From: an uncultured Gluconobacter sp.
GTDB taxonomy: Bacteria > Pseudomonadota > Alphaproteobacteria > Acetobacterales > Acetobacteraceae
Length of the DNA: 53,248 nucleotides
Reading direction: 5' to 3'
NCBI GenBank assembly: GCA_937880175.1
Contig: CALFLO010000009.1
Span: 1 to 53,248 of the forward strand
The translations under genes were made by a program, and so were the position numbers. Positions 42,880 to 51,740 of the stretch are shown here, one piece after another. Position 1 is the first letter of the stretch. Every line of letters begins with the position of its first letter. Under the pieces are notes generated by a model. The model had not been told where the DNA came from. It saw nothing but the letters and a program-made list of their open reading frames with translations, and made no database searches.

Positions 42880-43661
42880 GCAGCGATCCTCGTGAAGAGG
42901 CGCTGGGCGTTTTCAGTCGTGATCCGCGTGATTTCATCAAGCGAAACACCCCGCACTTCGGCAAGGCGTGCAGCCGTATGGGCGACGTAACCCGGAGTGT
43001 TGGGTTTGCCGCGCTTCGGAGCGGGTGCCAGAAACGGACTGTCCGTTTCCACCAGAATACGGTCAGCCGGTACCATCCGCGCGACGTCGCGGATTTCCTC
43101 ACATTTCGGGAAGGTCAGCAGTCCGGAGAAGCTGATATAGCCCCCCAGTTCCAGAGCTGCTTCCGCCAGTTTCGGACCGGACGCGAAGCAGTGAATCAGG
43201 AACGGAAACGCTCCCTTGGCGTGCTCTTCACGCAGGATGGCGATCATATCGTCATCTGCGTTGCGGGTGTGGATCACGACCGGCAGTCCCGTCTGACGTG
43301 CAGCCGCGATATGGGTGCGGAAGGCAGCGTGCTGGGCTGGCTTGGCTTCATCTCCGCTATGGAAATAATCCAGCCCCGTCTCCCCGATCGCCACGACGGA
43401 GGGCGCTTCGGTCTTGGCGACCAGTTCCTCGACGGACGGCAGACGCTCTTCACCCGCATAATCCGGATGGATGCCGATCGCGCACCAAATCCGCAGATCC
43501 GGCGTGTCATGTTGCGTTAGGTCAATCTGTGTATCCGCTTGGGAAAACCGTGTCCCGATCGTGATCATTCCGGACAGGCCAGACTCACGCGCCAGCTCGA
43601 AAGCAGGCGCGAGATCGTCAAGCTTGTCCAGATGACAATGGGTGTCGATCAGTCCCGTCAT
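42876..43661 (-). CDS. TatD-family metal-dependent hydrolase
   Basis: A 261-residue TIM-barrel nuclease-like hydrolase. Metal ligands appear in DTHCHLDKLDDL at the start, GETGLDYF, VIHTRNAD, HCFASG and VETDSPFLAP. Family members are 3'-5' exonucleases or D-aminoacyl-tRNA deacylase relatives; which activity applies here is not known. It overlaps metG and the downstream metallo-hydrolase gene by four bases each, so the three are translationally coupled. The position after metG is widely conserved. Confidence 0.92.
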   Translation of the reverse strand: MTGLIDTHCHLDKLDDLAPAFELARESGLSGMITIGTRFSQADTQIDLTQHDTPDLRIWCAIGIHPDYAGEERLPSVEELVAKTEAPSVVAIGETGLDYFHSGDEAKPAQHAAFRTHIAAARQTGLPVVIHTRNADDDMIAILREEHAKGAFPFLIHCFASGPKLAEAALELGGYISFSGLLTFPKCEEIRDVARMVPADRILVETDSPFLAPAPKRGKPNTPGYVAHTAARLAEVRGVSLDEITRITTENAQRLFTRIAA

Positions 43662-45208
43662 GCCTCTTCCTCGACAAAGCGCGGGAACAGGCCTTCCGGC
43701 TTGGGCAGCGTCCGGCCAGCGGGAATCAGCGTTTCGAGCGCGGCAAATGTGCGCTCGTCGTCCTGTACGCCAAGCTGCGTCAGCATCTTATCCATCGTGT
43801 TTGGCATGAAAGGCTGAAGCATGGTTGCGATGCCTCGGATCATGTCCACGAGAACGCGCAGGACTTCTGCCATCCGCTCCTGATCGGTCTTCTTCAGGGC
43901 CCAGGGGGCCTGACGGTCGATATAGGAGTTGGCAGCGCGGATGACCTTCCAGACTTCCTCAAGCGCGTCGGTGATCGCCTTACGCTCGATCTGCTCGGAC
44001 ATGATCGTCGGCAGCAGCGTCACCATGGCCAGCATGGCCTGATCGTCTTCGGTCAGCGTGCCGCGTTCGGGCAGAACACCGCCAAGATTGCGGGCCACCT
44101 GACTCAGCGTGCGCTGGCACAGGTTGCCGAGATCGTTGGCCAGTTCGACATTCGTGCGCGTGATCATGGAACGGCGGCTGAAATTGGAATCGCCGCCGAA
44201 CGGCACTTCGCGCATCAGGAAGAAGCGGAGCGCATCCAGACCGAACTCGTCAGCCAATGCCTTCGGATCGAGGACGTTGCCGAGAGACTTGCTCATCTTC
44301 TCGCCCTCGACCGTCCACCAGCCATGGGCGAAGACGCTCTTTGGCAGATCAATGCCAGCCGCCATCAGAAAGGCGGGCCAGTACACGCAGTGGAAACGCG
44401 CAATTTCCTTGCCCACGACATGCACATCCGCCGGCCAGAACTTCGCCCGTGGGTCGTTGAGATCCGGATAGCCTACAGCCGTCAGGTAGTTCGCCAGCGC
44501 GTCGAACCAGACATACATGACATGGTCCGGATCGTTCGGGACCGGCACGCCCCATTTGAAGCTCGTACGGCTGACGGACAGGTCGCGCAGGCCCTGACGG
44601 ACGAAGCTCTCGATTTCACGACGCGGGCCGACGGGGCCGATGAAGTCGGGATTGTCTTCGTACAGTTTCAGAAGCCGGTCCTGAAAATCGGACAGACGGA
44701 AGAAATAGGACGGCTCCTTGACGCGCTCGACCGGCGCACCGGACGGCGCAACAAACGTCCCATCCAGCTTCTTGACCAGTTCGTCCTCGCCAATGAACGC
44801 CTCGTCGCGCGTGGAGTACCAGCCTTCATAGGCGCCCAGATAGATATGCCCGTTCGCCGCGACCTTCTCCCACAGCGCCTTCGCCGCGCCCTTGTGGCGC
44901 TCTTCGGTGGTGCGGATGAACTCGTCGGTCGAGATCGCCATGTCCTTCTGCATCTGGCGGAAGGAAGCGGAAACCTCGTCGGCATAGGCCTGCGGGTCCA
45001 TGCCCTTGGCCACGGCCGTCTGCTCGACCTTCTGGCCATGCTCGTCCGTCCCGCTGACGAACAGCACGTCTTCGCCGTTCAGGCGATGAAAGCGCGCCAG
45101 AACGTCGGCCGCGATGGAGGTGTAGGCATGCCCGATATGCGGAGCGCCGTTCACATAGAAGATCGGGGTCGTGATGGTGAAGCGCCGCGTCATGTCCACT
45201 CGTTTCAT
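43658..45208 (-). CDS. metG: Methionyl-tRNA synthetase
   Basis: A 516-residue class I synthetase charging initiator and elongator tRNA-Met. The HIGH motif is in NGAPHIGHAYTSI near residue 24, and the KMSKS motif is in EGEKMSKSLGNV. The GTDEHGQK block is typical. The zinc knuckle cysteines and the C-terminal tRNA-binding domain of longer MetG types are absent, as in many alphaproteobacteria. An in-frame ATG at 45193 (start TRRFTITTPIFYV) is an equally good start. It lies 15 bases after holB and overlaps tatD. Confidence 0.96.
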   Translation of the reverse strand: MKRVDMTRRFTITTPIFYVNGAPHIGHAYTSIAADVLARFHRLNGEDVLFVSGTDEHGQKVEQTAVAKGMDPQAYADEVSASFRQMQKDMAISTDEFIRTTEERHKGAAKALWEKVAANGHIYLGAYEGWYSTRDEAFIGEDELVKKLDGTFVAPSGAPVERVKEPSYFFRLSDFQDRLLKLYEDNPDFIGPVGPRREIESFVRQGLRDLSVSRTSFKWGVPVPNDPDHVMYVWFDALANYLTAVGYPDLNDPRAKFWPADVHVVGKEIARFHCVYWPAFLMAAGIDLPKSVFAHGWWTVEGEKMSKSLGNVLDPKALADEFGLDALRFFLMREVPFGGDSNFSRRSMITRTNVELANDLGNLCQRTLSQVARNLGGVLPERGTLTEDDQAMLAMVTLLPTIMSEQIERKAITDALEEVWKVIRAANSYIDRQAPWALKKTDQERMAEVLRVLVDMIRGIATMLQPFMPNTMDKMLTQLGVQDDERTFAALETLIPAGRTLPKPEGLFPRFVEEEA

Positions 45209-45223
45209 AACGCCCGGACCATC

Positions 45224-46147
45224 TCAGCTGCCGACAGCGAGTTCCGCTGCCTGACGGATGGCCTGGGCCTTGTCCAGGTTTAAGCCTTCGGTCTGACGCC
45301 TCAGCGTGTCCAGTTCGGAACACTGCCGCGCCGCCAGATCGGCCTTTGCAAGATCCCCGCGCCGCGCTGCCGAGCGCGCACGGTCTGCCAGTCCCTCGCC
45401 TAGCAAATCGCAGAGCAATGCGAAACCTTCAGCCTCTCTCGCAATACGTTCGCTCAGGGCCATGGTTTCCGAAGCACGCACCTGTCCGCCGAGGGTTTCC
45501 GCCACAAATGACGCAATCGCCCCATCCCGGTCCTGCGCGAGAAAGAGTGCCCGGCCCGGCGATCCATGGGCCCGTGCCAGCACATCCGCAGAAATGCCGG
45601 GCAGTGCGGCGCGCATATCCGCATCCGACAGCGCGGCCAGGGTAAGCATCCGGCACCGGCTGCGGATCGTGGGCAGGAGCGCGCCGGGAGAAGACGTCGT
45701 CAGCAGCAGGACACAGCGCGGAGGGGGCTCTTCGAGGATCTTGAGCAATGCGTTGGCCGCGAAACGGTTCAGATATTCCGCCCCGTCCACGATCACCACG
45801 CGCCAGCCACCTTCGGTCGCCGTATGATGCAGGAAGGTCTGGACCGGACGCACATCCGACGCCGTGATCTCTCCGCGCAGACGGCCTTTTTTCTCGTCCA
45901 CGGCCCGCGAGATTTCCAGCAGATCTCCGTGCGTTCCGGCTGCAATGCGTCGCGCCTGCGAGGAGTCCGGATTTTCCGCTTTCAGAAGCAGTCGTGCCAG
46001 CCGGAAGGCCAGCGTCGCCTTGCCAATCCCCGCCGGACCACAGATCAGCCAGGCATGATGCAGCTTGCCGCCAGCCAGAGCCTGCCGGAACGTTGCTTCT
46101 GCCTCAGCGTGACCATACAGGCCCAGAGTGTGCCGCGGATCGCTCAC
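45224..46147 (-). CDS. holB: DNA polymerase III delta' subunit
   Basis: A 307-residue AAA+ clamp-loader subunit. It contains a Walker A-like loop GPAGIGKATLAFRLARLL, the VDGAEYLNRFAANALLKILEEPP block that defines clamp-loader delta' and gamma subunits, and TTSSPGALLPTIRSRC as the sensor region. The zinc-binding cysteines of gamma subunits are missing, as expected for delta'. It overlaps tmk by four bases and precedes metG by 15. The tmk-holB pair is nearly universal. Confidence 0.93.
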   Translation of the reverse strand: MSDPRHTLGLYGHAEAEATFRQALAGGKLHHAWLICGPAGIGKATLAFRLARLLLKAENPDSSQARRIAAGTHGDLLEISRAVDEKKGRLRGEITASDVRPVQTFLHHTATEGGWRVVIVDGAEYLNRFAANALLKILEEPPPRCVLLLTTSSPGALLPTIRSRCRMLTLAALSDADMRAALPGISADVLARAHGSPGRALFLAQDRDGAIASFVAETLGGQVRASETMALSERIAREAEGFALLCDLLGEGLADRARSAARRGDLAKADLAARQCSELDTLRRQTEGLNLDKAQAIRQAAELAVGS

Positions 46148-46788
46148 ACGCCCTGAACCGTAAGACGGTCGTGCACGGCCCTAAGGAGCGCCGCGCTGAC
46201 GACTTCGGGCGTCCGGGCTGCATCCACACGCTTCACCCGCGCCGGGTCAGCCGAGGCAATCGCCTCGAACCCCGCCAGAACACGCTCGTGAAATGCTTCC
46301 GCCTGACCTTCGTAACGGTCGGTCTGACCACCGCGTGCGTTAAGGCGTTCAAGCGCCTGTGTCCGGGGAAGCTCCAGCATGAGTGTCAGATCGGGTTCGC
46401 AATTCACGAGACGCCGCGCGCCATTCAGGAACATCAGTACCTCTGCCGCGCCCTGGCCTACGCCATGACCCTGATAGGCCAGCGTCGAATCATGGAACCG
46501 GTCGCACACCACGATTTCGCCGCGAGAGAGTGCGGGAAGAATGGCATTGTCCAGATGGTCCGACCGTGCGGCCATGTGCATCAGGATTTCCGCCCGCCAG
46601 GACAGATCGACCTTCCCGAACAGCAGCAGATTACGGATTTCTTCCGCGCCCGGCGTACCACCGGGCTCCCGCGTCAGAAGGACATCATGCCCTTCCGCGC
46701 GCAGGGCTTCGGCCAGAAGGCGGGCCTGCGTGGATTTCCCAGCACCCTCGCCGCCTTCGAGTGTGATGAACAGTCCCTTTCCAGCCAT
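46144..46788 (-). CDS. tmk: Thymidylate kinase
   Basis: A 214-residue kinase phosphorylating dTMP to dTDP. Walker A reads EGGEGAGKSTQ near residue 11. TREPGGTPGAEEIR provides the substrate-binding DRX-like region, CDRFHDSTLAYQGHG carries the DR motif, and a lid loop follows near RGGQTDRYE. Length is normal. It lies four bases after the carboxypeptidase stop and overlaps holB. Together with dut it forms the dTTP supply line. Confidence 0.96.
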   Translation of the reverse strand: MAGKGLFITLEGGEGAGKSTQARLLAEALRAEGHDVLLTREPGGTPGAEEIRNLLLFGKVDLSWRAEILMHMAARSDHLDNAILPALSRGEIVVCDRFHDSTLAYQGHGVGQGAAEVLMFLNGARRLVNCEPDLTLMLELPRTQALERLNARGGQTDRYEGQAEAFHERVLAGFEAIASADPARVKRVDAARTPEVVSAALLRAVHDRLTVQGV

Positions 46789-46792
46789 GCCC

Positions 46793-48028
46793 TTACTGCG
46801 CAGGGCCGTGGCCCAGACGCGTCATGGCGCGGGCGACCAGTCCGAGCTTCGCAACCGATTCGCCCGCTTCAAGCGGCACGCGGATATCGGCCATGTTGGG
46901 CGCGGAAATCACCAGCGCGCCACAGACCTGACCCTTCGTCACCGGCGCGATCACCGGCGACGCATAATCCACGGCGATATGAGAGCGCTGCTGCCAGCCG
47001 ACCGGTAGGGTCATGACGATATCGGCACCGGCGACCAGCGACACCTGACGATGCTCGCCCATCCAGACCGGCGCGGAATCCACGACCTGCCCGCGACGGA
47101 ACAGCGTGGCGTTCTCGAAATTCGCAAACGCCCAAGACATCAGACGCTCGCCCTCATGGGCGCGCTCGTTGCTGGATGACGTGCCGTTGATGACGACGAT
47201 GACGCGGTTGCCGTTGCGCTTGGAACTGGCACAGAGGCCAAACCCACCCGCATCGGTATGACCGGTCTTCAGACCGTCAGCGAGGCCCTTGTCCACCAGC
47301 ACGTTCCGGTTGCCCTGACGGATCCGGTTGTAGGTGAACTCAAGCTCACCGAAATAATGGTAATACTGTGGGAAATCGCGGATCAGATGCGAGGCAATCG
47401 TTGCGACATCGCGCGCCGTCATGAAGTGACCGTCCGCTGGCAGACCCGTCACGTTGACGAAATGCGAGTTCATCATGCCGAGTTTCGGCGCTTCCTCATT
47501 CATCATCGCAACGAAGCGCTCTTCGGACCCGGCAATCCCTTCCGCAAGCACGATGCAGGCGTCATTGCCGGACTGGATCAGCATGCCCTGGATCAGGTCG
47601 GACACCAGAACGCTCTGGCCCAGCGGCACGAACATCTTGGAGCCCTGCGTACGCCAAGCTTTCTCGCTGACCGGCAGGCTCTGCTCCAGACGGATACGCC
47701 CCGTCGCCAGCATGCCGAATACGATATAGGCCGTCATCATCTTCGTCAGCGAAGACGGCGCCATACGCTCCTCGGAAGCCTTGTCGAGCAGGACAGCGCC
47801 CGTGTCGTAATCCACGACATAGGCCCAGCGCGCCACGGTATCGAACGGTCCGATCGGCGTGTTCGCGGGGGTTCCCACGGGCGTGTCAGCCACGGGAGCC
47901 GCAGCAGCGGCCTTCGCCGCATGGGCTGCATGACGGTGCGGGCGGGCAAACGCCTTCAGGGGTCCCGCAAAAGAAGCACAGGCCGCAATACCTGCCACCC
48001 CACCGAAAAGAGAGCGTCTAGTCCGCAC
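46793..48028 (-). CDS. dac: D-alanyl-D-alanine carboxypeptidase (PBP5/6-like)
   Basis: A 411-residue exported penicillin-binding protein trimming peptidoglycan stem peptides. The active-site triad is SSLTK (SxxK), SGN and KTG in GLKTGHTDAGG. A C-terminal beta-rich domain and an amphipathic tail complete it. The GTG at 48028, five bases after GGGGA, opens VRTRRSLFGGVAG, which looks like a twin-arginine signal; an alanine-rich linker follows. An alternative ATG at 48070 would overlap the upstream stop as ATGA and add 14 residues. It lies between rlpA and tmk in the cell-wall part of the cluster. Confidence 0.9.
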   Translation of the reverse strand: MRTRRSLFGGVAGIAACASFAGPLKAFARPHRHAAHAAKAAAAAPVADTPVGTPANTPIGPFDTVARWAYVVDYDTGAVLLDKASEERMAPSSLTKMMTAYIVFGMLATGRIRLEQSLPVSEKAWRTQGSKMFVPLGQSVLVSDLIQGMLIQSGNDACIVLAEGIAGSEERFVAMMNEEAPKLGMMNSHFVNVTGLPADGHFMTARDVATIASHLIRDFPQYYHYFGELEFTYNRIRQGNRNVLVDKGLADGLKTGHTDAGGFGLCASSKRNGNRVIVVINGTSSSNERAHEGERLMSWAFANFENATLFRRGQVVDSAPVWMGEHRQVSLVAGADIVMTLPVGWQQRSHIAVDYASPVIAPVTKGQVCGALVISAPNMADIRVPLEAGESVAKLGLVARAMTRLGHGPAQ

Positions 48029-48066
48029 GTTCGTCCCCAGTTCCACGGCCTTCACACAACCGGCCG

Positions 48067-48951
48067 TCATTCCACAATGATCCGCGCGCCCTCTACCCCG
48101 CACAGGCGGGTGCGGTCCAGTGCCGCATCCGCCTGTGCGATATCGGTATAGGGCCCACCAACAGCACGCCATTCCAGCCCCGCACCTTCGGAGGCGTGCA
48201 GAACCGTACCGCCACACCGCAGGGCGACACTCGCCGCCGTCGCGTGACCGGAAAATATTCCCATCAGGACATACAGCCCCGATGGCCCCGGACTGCCCTG
48301 CATCCAGGTTACAGGCAACGGCCCCACGGCGACGGAGGCCGTCGCCGCGGACGAGTCGTTACCATAGACCCGCGATGAGCCGTCACTCAGCGACGTCTCG
48401 CGCACTTCACCGACGGGAGCGGCGGAAATGCTCTGCGCGGCGGGCCTGCCGCCCAGCCCTTCCGCCAGTGTACGGCTGGCAACCTCGTCTTCCGCAACCT
48501 CGACGGGCGTGTCTGCCGTCATGCCCAGAAGATCCGCAGCTTTTGGAGAGAGCGCGATGATGCGCCCCGGATCGGCGGGGCCACGGTCGGTCAGCCGGAT
48601 CCGCACGATCCGCCCGTTCAGCAGATTGCGGACACTGACGATCGCCGGAAGCTGGAGCGTCTGATGCGCGCCGGTCATGCCGTCCGCAAACCATGCCTCG
48701 CCATCCGCAGTCATTCCGGTAGCCGGTGCGTGCTGCCGTGTCGCCAGACCCGTTGCGCGATAGTCGAACTGCTCACTGGGATAGAACCAGCCATGCGTCC
48801 CGCGCCATGCGCTCCCCAGTTCGTAATGCGGATGCACGACAGGTGCGGGTTCGTCACGATGACAGGCCGCCAGAAGCGGCAGAAGGGCCAGAGCGGCCCC
48901 GTAATTACGCAGAGACAATGCCCGTCCCCAGAAGCCCGACGCCGAGCGCAT
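48067..48951 (-). CDS. rlpA: RlpA-like septal lipoprotein with SPOR-type C-terminus
   Basis: A 294-residue lipoprotein. The signal ends in a lipobox LLAAC with C30 as the likely lipidated residue. The double-psi beta-barrel core shows FDYRATGLATRQH, SVRNLLNGRIVRIRLTDRGP and GRIIALSPKAADLLG, the family's active-site aspartate lying in the RLTDRGP stretch. A SPOR-like domain follows near the end (SGLYVLMGIFSG to RIIVE). RlpA proteins act as lytic transglycosylases at the septum or as cell-wall-associated factors. A TTG at 48918 would give a more compact signal, since the ATG start overlaps the mltB end by 47 bases. Confidence 0.85.
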   Translation of the reverse strand: MRSASGFWGRALSLRNYGAALALLPLLAACHRDEPAPVVHPHYELGSAWRGTHGWFYPSEQFDYRATGLATRQHAPATGMTADGEAWFADGMTGAHQTLQLPAIVSVRNLLNGRIVRIRLTDRGPADPGRIIALSPKAADLLGMTADTPVEVAEDEVASRTLAEGLGGRPAAQSISAAPVGEVRETSLSDGSSRVYGNDSSAATASVAVGPLPVTWMQGSPGPSGLYVLMGIFSGHATAASVALRCGGTVLHASEGAGLEWRAVGGPYTDIAQADAALDRTRLCGVEGARIIVE

Positions 48952-49900
48952 AATAGTCCGATGGGTTGTAGCGGCGGATCACGTTGAAGTTGTGATACAC
49001 CATGAAAGCCTGCGTTCCCGGACCATCGGGCTGCACGACAGCGCCTTTCACGTTCGACTGCGAGAACGCTGTCCCATCCACGCGACGCACGCCCAGCGCC
49101 ATCCATTCGGCCAGTGCCCGCTGACGGGTCCGGCCAATCTCGGCCTTGTCGAGCACCTTGGTCAGCGTGACTTCCTGGCCCCAGGGTTCGTTGCGCTGCC
49201 AGCCGCATTTTCCAAGATAATTGGCGATGGACGCGAATACGTCTGGTTCGGACGTCCAGATATTGCGCTTGCCGTCGCCGTCCCCATCCGCCGCGTAACG
49301 CAGATAGGCGCTGGGCATGAACTGCGCCTGCCCCATGGCGCCCGCATAGCTGCCAAGCATGGCAGCCGGGGCAATATCGCCGTCATTGAGGATCTGGAGC
49401 GCCTTCATGAGCTCATTGCGGAAGAAGGCAGAACGCCGCCCGTCAAAGGCCAGCGTCGCGAGCGCGTCGATGACGGAATACGTCCCATCATGGGCGCCAA
49501 ATCCCGACTCGAGGCCCCAGATCCCCATGACAGCGCGATCGTCGCATCCGAAGCGTGCGCTGACGGGAGACATCACGGACTGCTGGGCGGCATAGACACC
49601 CCGTCCCTTCGCAAAGCGCGACTCCGGCAGGACACGATCACGATACTGCGCCCAAGTCAGGGTGAACTCCGGCTGATGGCGGTCCAGTTTAAGGACGGAC
49701 GCATTGGGCTGCTTCGTCAGGCTGAGGGCCTGCGAGATAATCGATGGCGAAAGTCCCTGCGCAATGGCCTGTGCCCGGACGCCCCCAAGAAAAGCGCCAT
49801 AACTCTGCACGCTGGCCTGTGCATTGGCTGAGGAAAGCCGGACTGCCGCCGAACCGGCAACGGAAGTCAGGGCGGCGAGCAGATGGCGTCTTTGAAGCAC
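48905..49900 (-). CDS. mltB: Lytic murein transglycosylase, MltB type
   Basis: A 331-residue peptidoglycan-cleaving enzyme. Catalytic glutamate is in IWGLESGFGAHDG. The MltB blocks ALATLAFDGRRSAFFR, LGSYAGAMGQAQFMPSAY and DGDGDGKRNIWTSEPDVFASIANYLG are present. The GTG at 49900 gives a signal with twin-arginine-like LQRRHLLAALTSVAG; another GTG at 49960 would add 20 residues. No lipobox is seen, so it may be periplasmic rather than membrane-anchored. First gene of the minus-strand run; it is divergent from the DedA gene. Confidence 0.92.
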   Translation of the reverse strand: MLQRRHLLAALTSVAGSAAVRLSSANAQASVQSYGAFLGGVRAQAIAQGLSPSIISQALSLTKQPNASVLKLDRHQPEFTLTWAQYRDRVLPESRFAKGRGVYAAQQSVMSPVSARFGCDDRAVMGIWGLESGFGAHDGTYSVIDALATLAFDGRRSAFFRNELMKALQILNDGDIAPAAMLGSYAGAMGQAQFMPSAYLRYAADGDGDGKRNIWTSEPDVFASIANYLGKCGWQRNEPWGQEVTLTKVLDKAEIGRTRQRALAEWMALGVRRVDGTAFSQSNVKGAVVQPDGPGTQAFMVYHNFNVIRRYNPSDYYALGVGLLGTGIVSA

Positions 49901-50082
49901 GGTCAGGACCAGTCCCTTACGGGGAAAAATGATAGGACATACGCTAGCAATCCGCAGCACGGACCGCCAGCCTCGGCGGCAGTGTTGCAGTGCATTCGCG
50001 CCGAAATATGGCAGGGCAAGATTGTCGTTGGCGCGCTGGCGTGCGAAACCGGCGCCTCAATGTTCATGGAACCTCCCCACTC

Positions 50083-50649
50083 GTGATCGCCATCGGCCCC
50101 GCCATGGCCTCGCAGCCAGCCTGGCTGAAGGCAGCCACCATCATTGTCGGCACCTTCATTCTCGAAGACGTGGCAACGGTGCTGTCCGCCATCGCCGCCC
50201 GCGCGGGGGAAGTCAGCATCCCTCTGGCGCTCGGGGCGCTCTATGTCGGTGTCGCGGTCGGGGATATGGGCCTGTACGGGCTTGGCGCTGCGGGCGCACG
50301 CTGGCCCTACCTCAAGCGGTTCCTGACCCTTCCCAAACGCGAACGCACACAGGACTGGTTCAGCTCCAACGTCATCCGCGTCGTGGCCATCTCCCGCTTC
50401 GTGCCCGGCGCCAGACTGCCGCTCTATACCGCCTGCGGTTTTTTCCGCGCACCGTTCCTTCCCTTTGCCATGACCGCGGTTGTGGCTACGCTGGTCTGGA
50501 CGACGTGCCTCTTCCTGCTCGCAATGAGAGTCGGCGGCTGGCTACTCGCCCATCAGGGCGGCTGGCGCTGGGCCGGACTGGCGGGGTTTGTCCTGTGTAT
50601 CGTTGTCGTGGGGCGTCTGATCGCCCGTCTCCAGACCGTGAGCCAGTAA
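50083..50649 (+). CDS. DedA-family membrane protein
   Basis: A 188-residue inner-membrane protein with about five hydrophobic segments. DedA features are TFILEDVATVLSAIAA near the N-terminus and RFVPGARLPLYTACGFF in the middle. Family members move or flip lipids such as undecaprenyl phosphate or phosphatidylethanolamine, or affect the proton gradient. The start is uncertain: GTG at 50083, ATG at 50104 or ATG at 50008; none has a clear ribosome site. The ATP-grasp gene starts five bases after its stop. uppP lies further downstream in the same direction, after the minus-strand MlaD-like gene. Confidence 0.8.
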   Translation: MIAIGPAMASQPAWLKAATIIVGTFILEDVATVLSAIAARAGEVSIPLALGALYVGVAVGDMGLYGLGAAGARWPYLKRFLTLPKRERTQDWFSSNVIRVVAISRFVPGARLPLYTACGFFRAPFLPFAMTAVVATLVWTTCLFLLAMRVGGWLLAHQGGWRWAGLAGFVLCIVVVGRLIARLQTVSQ

Positions 50650-50654
50650 CAGCA

Positions 50655-51719
50655 ATGTCCAAGTCAGAAGCCGACCAGAACCCGCTCTCGCTCTTCGAAT
50701 TCTGGCCCGGGTCCATCTTCTACACCCCCATCGTCCTGTACTGGATCGCCATGGGGATCAAATATCGCGATCTCAGCATCTCGACCGCCGCCAATCCGCG
50801 CATCGAAACCGGCGGCCTGTGCGGCGAGAGCAAGTCGTCCATTCTCGACATGGGCGGCTCCACAGCACAGTCCTACATCGCGCCTTACGTCGTTTTCCGC
50901 AGCGGCAAAGGCTCGGACCGCCGCGCGCTGGACGCCATGGAGCGCAAGGGCCTGTCCTTTCCCGTCGTCATCAAGCCCGATATTGGCTGCAACGGCACGG
51001 GTGTGAAGCTTGTTCACACCCGCGAACAGCTCGAGACCGTCCTGCCGCAGTTTCCCGACAACGTGGACATGCTGGTTCAGGAACTCATCACCTATCCGGT
51101 CGAAGCGGGCCTGTTCTATATCCGCCATCCCGATGAGCCGCGCGGCCGCATCACGTCCATCACTTACAAGGAAGCTCCGGTCCTGACGGGCGATGGTGTC
51201 TCCACGATTGAAGAACTGATCCTGCGTGATCCGCGCATGGGTCTGGTCCCGCAGATCTATCTGCCGCGTCTGGCTGGCAAGGAAAAGAACGTCCTCGCCA
51301 AAGGTGAGGAAATGCCGCTGGTCTTCGCCGGAAACCACTGCAAGGGTTCCGTCTTCCGCGATGGCCGCGCCGACACCACCGACGCCCTTACGGCCTGTCT
51401 GGACGCCATCATGAAAGACATCCCGGATTTTTATTTCGGGCGTGTGGACGTCAAGGCCGCCTCCATTGAGGAGCTGCGGCGCGGCGAGAACTTCCGGATT
51501 ATTGAGATCAATGGCGTCGGCTCCGAAGCCACCCATATCTGGGACCGTCGCACGACGCTCTGGGAAGCCTATCGCGCCCAGTTTTCCCATTACCGCCAGA
51601 CCTTCCTGATCGGCGCGGCCAACAGGGCGCGCGGCTGGAAGACATCGGGCGCGTTCTCGATGCTGCATTCCTGGCGCAAGCAGCGTCGGCTGCTGGCGTC
51701 CTATCCGCTGAACGACTGA
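50655..51719 (+). CDS. ATP-grasp family ligase
   Basis: A 354-residue protein with an ATP-grasp core. The nucleotide loop reads FPVVIKPDIGCNGTGVKLV. The hinge-like MLVQELITYPVEAGLFY follows, and the metal-binding end FRIIEINGVGSEATHIWD is present. The N-terminal 70 residues contain one hydrophobic segment (IFYTPIVLYWIAMGI) that could anchor it at the membrane. ATP-grasp enzymes join carboxylates to amines through acyl phosphates; neither substrate is known. Coupled to the DedA gene and close to MlaD-like and uppP genes, it may modify an envelope component (inference). The frame is open upstream across the DedA gene, but that part is only its shadow. Confidence 0.75.
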   Translation: MSKSEADQNPLSLFEFWPGSIFYTPIVLYWIAMGIKYRDLSISTAANPRIETGGLCGESKSSILDMGGSTAQSYIAPYVVFRSGKGSDRRALDAMERKGLSFPVVIKPDIGCNGTGVKLVHTREQLETVLPQFPDNVDMLVQELITYPVEAGLFYIRHPDEPRGRITSITYKEAPVLTGDGVSTIEELILRDPRMGLVPQIYLPRLAGKEKNVLAKGEEMPLVFAGNHCKGSVFRDGRADTTDALTACLDAIMKDIPDFYFGRVDVKAASIEELRRGENFRIIEINGVGSEATHIWDRRTTLWEAYRAQFSHYRQTFLIGAANRARGWKTSGAFSMLHSWRKQRRLLASYPLND

Positions 51720-51740
51720 ACCCGGCGTGGCAGGCGGGGC

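Noticed and set aside
49929..50654. Upstream extension of the ATP-grasp reading frame
   Set aside because: It overlaps the DedA gene in another frame and is arginine-rich without family similarity; the ATG at 50655 is the natural start.
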